From Onthophagus taurus (Eukaryota > Arthropoda > Insecta > Coleoptera > Scarabaeidae): 64,000 nt of DNA. The translations under genes were made by a program, and so were the position numbers. Below are positions 1-11,200 of the stretch, in pieces (positions within the stretch are counted from its first letter, which is position 1; the number at the start of each line of letters is the position of its first letter). The stretch is from NCBI RefSeq assembly GCF_036711975.1, contig NC_091967.1, positions 5,146,001-5,210,000 on the forward strand, written 5' to 3'. The notes beneath the pieces were generated by a model. That model was not told the origin of the DNA and did no database searches. It saw only the letters and a program-made list of their open reading frames with translations.

Positions 1-2114
1 CATTTAAAAATTAAACTGCTATCTTCATTGTTGCTAACTTAGGGTTTAATGTTTTCTATTCTATTTTTGGACTCATTTTAAAGGTTTTTTAATGAAGATG
101 ACAAATATGTCAAAATTGACGTTGACGTTTCAAACCGGAAGTGATTGAATTTTCATTAATATTGAAGTTAAATATGTCGAGTTTGGACTCATTTTAAAGG
201 ATTTTTTTATGAAGATTACGAATATAATAATAAAATTAAAGTTGACATTGACAACTGAAAGTTGAGAATGAGAATGATTCTAGTTCTGGATGTAGTGTTA
301 GTTCTAATTTTAATTGTTATTTAACCCTAAATTCTTGTACATTTTATGTGATCTTTAATCCACTTACCTTGCTTATAATTTCATCCATTTACCCATTTTG
401 AATTAAATACAACCTTTAAATCCAATTAATTATGTGTTTTTCATTAAAAAAACTTAAATTCAACGTCGTTTTGACAAGCAACTGCAATATTTGGATCTTA
501 ATCACCATGGTAACCGAGTCATGTTGGATAACTTTAAAATAATAAAATTTTATAGCGATTTTGTTATCAATTCTAATCTAATTTTTATTAATTTTAAAAC
601 AATTCGAATTCTTTACGATTATCTCGCATTCATTAATATTTCGCTTCATATTTTAATATTTTATAAATAAAAACATAGATATGTCAATTCTTCCAATGAC
701 GTCACAGCAAGGCCTTTGTGGTGGGATACGTTCATAACGAGTTGGATAATCTAATATTCTTCTTCAACTTTAAATGACACATTAAAAAATGAATTTGTAT
801 AAGAAATAACACCGCAACATCTTTTAAAATTGTTTTGACACATTTAATTGTTAATACCAGTCAGTACCAACCTCAAAATAAAAAAAACTTCACATATTTG
901 ATTGTCTAAATTTAAAATTAATGTAAAAAGTACATTACTAGGTAAAAAGTAATAATATTAGAAAGAATGAAATAAATTCTAAATTGATTAACAAGCAAAA
1001 TACAAAGTCAATTAAAATGATATATTTGATAAGAACCTTGGCTACAAAATATTCACAAACGATTTCACATAAACTATACTATAATTCTAACAAAAAAAAG
1101 TACAATAATAAATACAGAAAGAATAATTTATATGTATATCAGTGCTTCTCGGCCAAGTAACGAAACGAAAAACAAAAATAAACAAACAGAATTGTTGTTC
1201 AAAAAGTGAAAAATTATCGATTATATCGATTAAACGTATAATTTAGAACTTTTTGATTTTTTAATGTTGATTTTTCGTTGCGATTTTAGGCCGAGAACCG
1301 AAGTTCTGATGATGCAACAGTCAAAAGTTCAATAAGTTATCGAAAAGCAAGGCACAAACGTACCGACGACGAAATCCATCGAAATCGTAATCAAAAAACG
1401 ATCATATTCTAAATTTATATCAAGACAAAAATAGAACGTTCAATTATTATTAATAGGTATATACAAAGACACATCTTCGCCAATTCAGAATAAAAGAAAC
1501 AATAAGAGAGATAGAAATAGAGAAGAATTATCGTCTTACAAATGTACACATATATTTATATTAAAAACAAAAATATTTGCACATTGTCTTTTTTAATTTT
1601 TTGATTATAGACACTCTTTTTATAAATCGTATTAAAAATTCTTTAAATCGGTAAAAATAAATGAATAAAAATACGGTTTCACAACGTATTTTTATGTCAA
1701 TATTACATCGAAAGCTTATAACGATTATAGAGTAATTTATGTTATTTTTTTAACCTTAAGGGCAGTGTAGCCAATTTGTTCTAAGTACACAGTCGAGTTT
1801 TTGTAATAAAGAAAACACAAATAGAGAGAAAGAAATAGAAAAAAAAAACAATATACTATAATTGTCCACTTTACACATCAACTATATAAAAACTAAGAAC
1901 ATCAAGTATACAGTTGAATAATAACTATTTTGAATCGGACGTCTAACCACTTATAACATAGAACGAAAAGTACAAAAGGGACGTTAAAATGGTCCAAAAA
2001 AAAATCGGGTGGGGGTTTCAAGATTCAACCTTACAAAGTTTAAAATGCAGGTGGTAAACACGGTTAATAATGGAGGAGGGAAAGGGCACGTTAACAATAA
2101 TAAATAAAACGTAA
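1..2114. other. 3' UTR and downstream flank of Mbs; no gene seen
   Basis: AT-rich DNA to the left of the Mbs stop codon. The part next to 2114 must contain the 3' UTR of that minus-strand gene, but I could not choose a convincing polyadenylation site. A fragment of the dispersed TAGTTCTAG hairpin repeat lies near 262-315. No convincing coding ORF is present; the gene at left, if any, lies outside the window. Confidence 0.5.
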
Positions 2115-2201
2115 CTATTTCGATAGTTTACTGATCACTCGGATTAGGGCTCCGTTTTCGTCCTTTAATCGTTGCACTTCCGTTTTCAACACTTCCATTT
2201 G
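2115..2201 (-). CDS. Mbs: Mbs alternative leucine-zipper exon B (canonical C terminus)
   Basis: CTAG acceptor, 28 codons beginning QMEVLKTEVQRLKDENGAL and ending RVISKLSK before TAG. The ending is essentially the same as the C terminus of vertebrate MYPT1, which makes this the ancestral form. The zipper is used in vertebrates for dimerisation and for binding of cGMP-dependent kinase. Confidence 0.93.
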   Translation of the reverse strand, partial: QMEVLKTEVQRLKDENGALIRVISKLSK

Positions 2202-5200
2202 CTAGAAAAAAAATTAAATAAATACACAAGAAATTTTATGCTAACAATAAAGGACGGATTATGAAAATTTGGTTTATTTTAAACAAAAATTATATTTACT
2301 ACACAAAAATAATACACTCTAACAATAAAATAAACCATGCAATCTTCATCAACGTCTTTAAAAACATTAACCACCATCAAAAAAATAACAACAAACGAAA
2401 CACCAGAACAAGCTACGTTCCTAAAACAACAAAAGCAAAAAAGAACAAAAAATATTTAAACTCAAAAGCGGTAAAATAAAATTACACTACATCAAAATAA
2501 ACAATTTCATCCTCATTGAGTGCTTTCAACGTTTTATTGAATCAAGAAAATGTTAACGTTAACTGTGAGATAGAGACAATAACAAAAATAGACTAAAAAA
2601 CACTTAGATGCGATGAATAGAAAGTTGAGACATTTTTATAAAGACACGTGGACGAGACTAAAAACAGAATTGGGAATAATGAGTGCGACGAAAAGACGCG
2701 GAAGTAAAGAAAAAAAATTGTATTGTTTACCATTTCTCTTAATTAATTAATTAATTAAAAAAAAGAGCGGGGGTGCGGGGTAGCTGGTGACGAAGTGTTA
2801 CCTATTTCTCTGTGGCGATGCTGAGTTTGTTGACGACACGTGTCAGGGCCCTGTTTTCGGCCCTCAGACGTTCATTCTCAGCTTTGAGCTTTTGCAATTG
2901 CTATAAAAAATAATAATTTTGATTTGTGCACCAATAATAAATTGAAAAAAAAAGTGAATCGATTACTCTCATTTTTTTGAGAAATTTTTGTTTCTTAATC
3001 TGTTTTCAATGTTTTTTATAAAAATTTATTTTGTAAAAAAAAAGTAGTCACTAGTCGTAAAAAGGTGGAAAAACAACTTAAGGAGCAAGCGCTAGCAGCA
3101 TGAGATCTACTTAGAAAAAAAGGAATATAAAAAAAGATTATTAAAAAATAAGGTAGAAAAACTATCACTATCAAAAAAAAATTGAAAAAAAAAAATAATA
3201 ATAAAATAGAGAGAGACACGTAAATGTCAAACTTATTCCAATAACATCCATCCAACCATTGAGTGAGAAGGAGGACATAAACAAATGGATTAAAGAAACA
3301 CTTACCTTGAGTTCTTCTTCCATTTCGCTTAACTTTCTTTCCATTGCCCGTTTTTCCCTTTTTTCTAACTCCGATAAAGAGTTTTTACTCGTCTAGAAAA
3401 AAAAGCAGATAATAATTTTTTTTACAAGTAGATTTATTTAAATTAGCTATTAACAAGTCATCAAGCTAATATATCCACTTTTTAAGATGATACCAACAAA
3501 TACAAGAATCATATGAGGAAGGAAATCAGCGAAGTGGAAATAACAATTAGCAGAATACCTGTAGAGTCACCGAAATCATTAATGAAAGAGCTTAAGAAAA
3601 AAACAGACATCATTGTTCTACCAGCAGACTTTATCTGCAAGCCACCATGGTTATGATTTGGATCCAAAGAAAATTTGTACAGGCTTTAGTGGGCACAACC
3701 ATACATTTTCTTCTGTACCAGTTGATGAAGCACCTTACCAAGTTTTCGTCTCCCTTTACAGGTTAATCAACAGGTTAATGGCGAGGGAGACTCCAGGATA
3801 TGTAGTGAGGGAGGAGGTTAAGCTGGATGCAGTAAGGGTGGAAGACAAGAGCAGTGAAGTATGTGGAAAGCATAGAAGGAAGACCCCATTGCAGGATTCT
3901 GGGAGAGTGCTGGAGGGAAATCAAGGAGAGAAGGTTGGAAGATAGGGAAGGATATTATAGGAGAGTGTGATATCCACTAACTGGGATCGACAATAGAAGA
4001 GTGGATAGAGGTGAAATGTGGAGAGAACTGAGGGATAGGGACAGGGATATACAGATGCAGGAAAGAAGGTCACAGATACAGGAAGGGAAATATAAAGTAA
4101 GGTATGGGGAAATAATGGCAGAGGAACTGCCAAAGTATCTGTTGATGGAAGGGGATGAGGAAGGGGAGTGATTGGTGACCAGATTTTGGACGGACCATAT
4201 GAAGAGGTGGTGTAGGTTGTTTAGAGAGGATTAGGAGGCGCTGGAACACATACTGAGAGGGTGTAGTAAGCTGACGGACGATGTGATGGACAGGAAGCAG
4301 GTTTTGGCAGAGGGGGTGAGGGCAAAAGATGGATAGAAAGGAGATAGAGGTTGTGTGTTTGCGGGATTGGATTAGTCTCAAAAAAAGAAACCTCTATCTC
4401 TTATAGTTTCTGAGATACGAAAAAAGTAGGTGCCAGGTCCCGGTTTCTTTTTTCGAGACTAACCCAATCCCGCAAACACCAAACCTCTATCTTCCTTTGG
4501 TTTTTAAGTTATAGCCAAAAAGTCAAATTTTCGTGATTTCAAAAAATGTTCATATTTCGTTTATTTTTGAAATTAGAGAAATGAGGTTGATACGTTCTTA
4601 AGACACTTTTTTAAGTAGAATATACTGCCGTTGATAAATTTTAAAAATATTTGATGATTTTTGAGATACAACACAAAGTTGTATTTTTTTAAATACAAAC
4701 TATACTTGATTATGATGTTAAGAGGCCTACCTAGCTGGCGAAAAATTCGAAACGAGATTCCCTCGTGAACACGCTTAATGCGGCAACACCGCTCCATGTG
4801 TACTCGATCGGGCTGGCGCGCCAGGCCGATGGCGACTAGGACTGTCCGATTGTCGGGTAATTCCCCGACAATCAGCGACGTTGATTTTATTCTTAGTTGA
4901 ATGCATTTGAATACGAGTCGGGGCCGCTTTTTGGAACATAGCTGTTATTGCTAGTATTTTATTATTATCGATTGTTAGTTAAAATTATATATTTTCACGA
5001 AAAGGGATGTTGGTGGATGCCGATCTTATCAGATTCCTCATTATAAAATTGCACAGTATACCAAATTTTATCAGTATATGACAAATCATTGAAATTATTA
5101 CAGATAATCTATACCTTAGCCATTTATTGATTTATACAGGGTGATTTATCAGCTCACCATCAAACTTTGACATATGATAGCTAATCCAATTACAAAAAAA

Positions 5201-8200
5201 AATGTTAATGAACATATGTCCTATTTTAATTAATTACGAAATTATAACACTTTAAAGTTTTCATTTTTATATCATAATTAACTGCTACATTATTTTTAAA
5301 ACACATAAATATTACAAATATTGTTCAAAATAGACTCCTTCTGAAGAAGGAATACATGCTTCACAATGACGAATTAAAGAGTTCTTCAGCCGAATTAAAA
5401 TGTCTGGTTGATTTCTTGTTCCAGTAGCAGCCATTTGTATTCTGTTTAATGACTGTTTTCGTGTGTTAATTTCCACTTGATACACAATTTGTATCATATG
5501 ACCCAATAAGTAGAAATCTAATGGATTAAGGTCGGGGGATGTAGGTGGCCAAGCAAATGGACCATTACCAATCCACTTGTTTGGAAAATATTGATTTAAC
5601 CACTCGACAACTATTCTTCCGCGATTAGGGGGGCATCATCGTGCTGGTACCACATATTTTGAATTACATACATTAAGAGGTATATCTTCAAGTAAATTAA
5701 AAAGTGTGTTGTTCAAAAAAATCTGTAGTTTACAGCGTTCAAACGTCCATCAAGTACATGCAAATCTAGTAAATTGTTGTTAAATAATCCACCCCAAACG
5801 TTGATGCTGAAACGTTGTTGAAATTTCCTTGGTCTAATCGCATGCAGATTTTGTAATGCCCCGATATGTTCATTATGGTAATTATTTATACCATCTCGTG
5901 TAAAACATGATTCACCTGTCCAGCGATCATTTGAAATGAAGTCATTATTTTGGGCATGTTACTACAATAACCATTCACAAAATGCTAACCGTTGCTGATT
6001 ATCTCCTGGCTGTAGAGCTTGAACGTTCTGTTTACGATACGGATGAAGGACTTGTCGATTCAATACGCGCCATGCAAAATGTTGACTTACATGTATGTTG
6101 TGTGCTATTCTTCGAGTGCTGATGGAAGGATTATCAATGACAGCATTAATTACAGCTTCTTCGTCCGCTACATTAACTACATGCGGTCGAATAGGATTAC
6201 CTGTTTCTCTAATATGGCAAATAACGCTGTGGAAATCTTTCTTGATATTCTGATACTGATTGTCGACCGATTCAATCGCAAAAAAAAAATACACGAAAAT
6301 TATATCAGCATACTCTTCAGTGTTATAAGCGTACATTTTGAGTTTCTTCTTGTATGTAATAATTAAACCTTACAGCAAACTGATATGTTACAATGACAAC
6401 TTTGTTTTTGTTGAATGTTTGATTTTACTGACTATTAATAAATTCGCTGCAGAAAACTTTAAAGTGTTATAATTTCGTAAATAATTGAAATAGGATATAT
6501 GTTCATTAACATTTTTTTTTTGGTAATTGGATTAGCTATCATATGTCAAAGTTTGATGGTGAGCTAATAAATCAACCTGTATTTAAAGATTAAAAATGTT
6601 TAGACTAGCTGTCATAATTTTTGCTCTAGCAGTATATGTGGTTGAAATTATGCCACCACTTACAGAAACACCATATATTTTATATAGGGTGCCCATTATT
6701 TATGGAATATAGTATATATCTCGGTAAATGTTGACTTTATAAAAAAACATTTTATACAAAAGTTGTTTAATATTTTATTTGCCATAATAAGACAGCATTC
6801 AATTGTTTATATTTCAGAAAACAAATGAGCAATGAATAACACTTGAATTTTTTTAAATGGCAATGTACCCTTTCGTTAGGCTCATTTGATAGAGATTGTT
6901 TTTCTCTTTACGATAACGTAAAATTTTAGTACCCTTATATCAGAAAATATTTGAAAATATTTAAAAATTGTTATTAAGAAAATTTTTAGTTTTTTATAAG
7001 TGAATATATTTTTTTATTATTTATATTGTATTATTTATTTTAAAATATACCTTTGGTGCTTCTTTATATTTTTATTTTGTATTTATTTTAATAATTAATC
7101 TAATAGTAGATGATCAGATAATTGTGCAAATATTCTCATTATTAAAAATGTATTGCCACATTTAGACATTGTTTTGCATTCTACGTAAATTAAATGTTTA
7201 AATTTAAATTAATGATATACAAATTTTTTGATCTATCCGAAAATATTAATCGCTTCAGGTTTGTTTTTCTTGGGAGACACTACGCCGACGTCTCGGTTAC
7301 TGAGAATACCGAGCTCCACTATGTCTCGGGCAATGTTTGGGACGGAGCAATATTTGCGATGTTGCCGTATTTATACTCCACAAGCAATCAAAACGGACTA
7401 CACGTTTTAAACCCATTTTATTTAAATTTGCTGCATTTAATAAAAAAATTGAACTCTTTAAATATGATTTACTTTACATTCCACTACCTCGTGATGCATT
7501 CCGTTTTTAAAAATTTTTTAAAACGTGATTTTAGAAACGTTACGCGACATTTTTTGAAAAAACTAAATGCATCACTAAAAACTATATAAAAAAATAGAAA
7601 TTTTGATGTAACAAACATATAAAAATTTTAAACGATGGCTGAATAAAATGGTATTCGTTGTTTTTGCTAATAGGTTATCCTCTTAATGAAAAGAGCATAT
7701 TTTTAGCTTTCCAATGATGTATCGCAATGATGTATGGTGTATTTGCGGAAAATAAGCGTTAATTTTCAATTCCAAAATAGTAAGCGCTAAAGTTAAAATT
7801 TTAATTATAGTAGGCGGGTTCGGACAGTAATTACTACCTAATTGCTATATGGTTTTGCACAAATATGACAGAAAGTTGCCCTTGTACCATTGTGCAGGAT
7901 AAAGTTGCTTTTGTACCAATGAATAAAAACTTTGAAGAGTTGATTTAAATTTCTCAGTATCTTATCCCTTACTTTGTTCACCAATAAAAAATGATTTGTA
8001 GATAAAGTTTGTTTATTAAAAATACAAGAAACATATTAATTAATGAATAATTAAATATGAACAACAACTTCAGGAACTAAACAGTCACAGACTATGTCAT
8101 CTTCTTCTACTAAACTTACTGGTTGTAAGGTTAGAACAGTTGGGTATCAATGAATGAAATCTTCGGTAGTATCGTCCCTGTTTTCCCCAACCAGATTTAG

Positions 8201-11200
8201 AAGTTTTTTCATATTAGCAACCTTTTCTTTTGAAATTGGGTGAGATAGAGGAAGATTAGGGATCATAAACTGGGCAGCGGACTTTCTATTGAAACGATGT
8301 TTATATGGTATATGGAGCCTTATCTATCATTTTCAAATTTTATCGCTTAATGTATTTAAAGATAATGAGGAATTTTTAAGCGGGAAACTCGTTTCGAAAA
8401 ATTCATGAATGAAATGATCAGTAAACTCACGTTACTATAGTAACTAAGTGGTATTTAACGTTTTCCTCGCCTACTATAATTAAAATTTTGAATATTAATC
8501 TTTAATATTTTAGAATTAAAAAATAACGCTTATTTTCCCCAAATACACCATGCGTGCAATACATCATTGGAAAGCTACAAATATGCTCTTTTCAGTAACA
8601 CCATAATCTATTATAGTTTGTATTTAAAAAAACACAACTTTGTGTTGTATCTCAAAAATCATCAAATATTTTTAAAAATTTTCAACGGCAGTATATTCTA
8701 CTTAAAAAAGTGTCTTAAGAACGTATCAACCGCATTTCTCTAATTTCAAAAATAAACGAAATATGAGCATTTTTTGAAATCACGAAAATTTGACTTTTTG
8801 GCTATAACTTAAAAACAAAAGAAGATAGAGGTTTAGTGTTTGCAGGATTGGGTTAGTATCGAAAAAAGAGACCGGGACATGGCACCTACTTTTTTCGTAT
8901 CTCCTATAGTTTCTGAGATAGCCTATAATAACACCCAAATTTGCCCACCCTGTACAGATTAATCAGAATCATATATCAGACATTCCACACATCTTGTGGA
9001 ATCAATCAAAAACTGTAAAGACAGATCCCCAGAGTATCCTGGTAAATTTCGTTGTGGTAGTTCTATTTAGCTGCATCATCGACATATTTCAGCTGATAGA
9101 GAGAATTCTACGAGCAACGTGAAGGGGGAGACATGGAGATATTTGAAGAAGAAGCATTACGGAAAAGACTGTACAAAAAAGCTATGGAATTCTGGTAAAT
9201 TGTGAAGAAGTGGGGTATAAATTGATGACTGTGTTTATATTAATTATAAGTATTAAAAAATGATAAAAATAATTTTTACTTACAACAGTTTGTAATTTTT
9301 CTAATGTCTGTTTAGTATCTCGAAGTTCCTCATCGGATTTTCTCAATTTATCTTTCAACCTATCAATTTCAGTAAGCGATTGCTCGTACAGCCTCTTATA
9401 ATCGATTTCGCCATTTTCACCCCTTAAAATTAAATCGCTTGAGCTGCTAACGCGCGAACTTCTTCCCGATCTTTCATTACCACTCTGGAAAATATTAAAA
9501 AAAAGAAATAAAAACAAATTCCGTTGTTAAGCTTAAATCAATTAAGTCATTAAATTATAATTAAGTAACATTAAAAATTGTAATTGTTTCACAGAAGATT
9601 CTAAGAGAAAGAACTTTTCTTTTCCCATTTGATTACATTAGTAGTTCAAAGACTCCATCGTCTATTTTAGTTCGGAGCTTTCGCCCTCCAATTATACGAA
9701 TAATTAATAATAGGCGCGCGTTATTCCGGGAAGGGCGTAAATATAGGCTAAACGCACTGGTAGACAGCGACGGCGGCGGAGTTGGCGGCACGCGCTCGCA
9801 GTCACGGTATAAAATTGGTTGTAATGTTTATTATTCGCTTCTATTTAAAAGCGACGTGTGCCAACACCGCAACCATCAAAAACTGGCACGTGCAAACCAA
9901 AAAACTATAAAACCACTTTTAGAAAATAATCATCACCCAAAAAAAAATTACTTACAATATAACCCTCTGAATTTAATGAAGTTAAACTATGCGATCTTGA
10001 ACCCATCCCACTACCCAGAGCTTGTAAGGCATTTTGAGCTCTAGTTAAAGAATTTTCTCTTGTAAAACTCCCCGATCGGCTCATTTGCCTTGACGTTCGT
10101 CCTCCACCACTAACATATTCTCTACTATTATCATAAACCTTCGAATAATTAGGTGTGACCACGTTAATGTTGGTCAGGGCTTTGGCGGGAATTGTTAAAC
10201 TCGCGTAACCGCTTGGAGAAGATCCGCTTCTATAACTATTTTGATAATACGGGCTTTTATAATTCGATGAGTAACTTCCGTAATTCTTATAAGAAGAAGT
10301 CGGCGAGTAATTTGTATAAGGAGTATTTGACGGAATAGCGGCTAAAGCCGATGAAAACGGACTACTATGCGAACCCATGTAACTTCTCGGTCTGTTATAA
10401 TTGGTGGATGAGCTGGTGGAACCGTTTCGAACGGCCGAAGATGATCTTCTTCGAGCCGGAGGAACGGGTTGTTTCGATCTGAACGACATTTCCCTCAATG
10501 AGAAACCTAAAATAATTCTTACACCGATTATGTTGTTTTTTTAGCGCCAATTTTACTATTTGAAGAAGAAATTTTTAGTCACATCACAACCACAAATTTA
10601 AAAAAAAACTTAATTTATTTATTAACATTTTCTTCTTCAAACGCAAATAAGTGAAAATATTTACTTTTTCACCACACCTATAGAAAACGAAAACAAACCG
10701 AGAGAGAGAATACGTGTGAACGTTCAAGGCTCGAGATACGTTTGAAAACTGGCAGGAATTCTACGAAACAACCAATTTATGTAAGTCCGCGACGGTCAAA
10801 CGGTGCCAGCGTTTCTAAAACATTTAAGTCCCGATATATTGAGAATCTGTCGATAATACTTAAGGTCGAACATTTCAAATTGTAGGACAGGTGTAAAATG
10901 AACGTTGTTGCCAACGAACAGAGGAAGAAGTTAATGTCCATTTGGTGCCAAATCTTTATAGTAAAATCGACACCAACTTAAATTACTCTAATCCTTTACT
11001 TAAAATAAATGGTTTAAAGATAGAAAGAGAAAGACAATATCGCAAAAACAGCTTCTAGTTGTTTGGAAACGGTCCAAAAAAAGACTTTATTATCGCGATT
11101 AGAGCACGCCTCCCCCATTCAAAAGATGCAACGGGAAAACGCGACAGAAGGAAGTCGAAAACACCAGAAATAGACGAGGGGGGAACACATTACGCGCTTT

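Larger units (their letters stand above)
4383..8940. mobile_element. Palindromic (foldback) element, interrupted by about 3 kb of insertions
   Basis: 4383-4716 and 8617-8940 are about 90% matching inverted copies. Reading on past 8617 into 8460-8616, the match on the left side continues not at 4717 but at about 7667-7815 (shared AGAGCATATTT, TTTCCAATGATGTAT, AATAAGCGTTA). So the original element had arms of about 510 bp around a centre of about 640 bp, and 4717-7666 was inserted into its left arm. The centre (8060-8330, minus strand) still reads NLPLSHPISKEKVANMKKLL in an open stretch, probably a scrap of the element's own protein. Family not identified. Confidence 0.65.
3393..9283. other. 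Mbs intron 15, 5.9 kb, filled with nested mobile elements
   Basis: No Mbs exon was found here. The intron holds two retroelement relics (3480-4345), a palindromic element split by other insertions (4383-8940), a mariner-like element (5137-6579), a solo mariner end (6685-6802), and a GC-rich tract of unknown origin at 4724-4950. The stretch 6810-7660 is AT-rich with a short GC-rich piece near 7255-7400 that I do not recognise. Confidence 0.7.

Noticed and set aside
2740..2760. TAATTAATTAAT run as a regulatory site
   Set aside because: Simple sequence in an AT-rich intron; no support for function.
6019..6366. Plus-strand ORF of 115 codons
   Set aside because: Antisense of the mariner transposase region, which has clear family motifs on the minus strand.
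9182..9283. Extension of the coiled-coil ORF past 9284
   Set aside because: Sequence turns hydrophobic and AT-rich right after a GTAAGT donor; it is intron.
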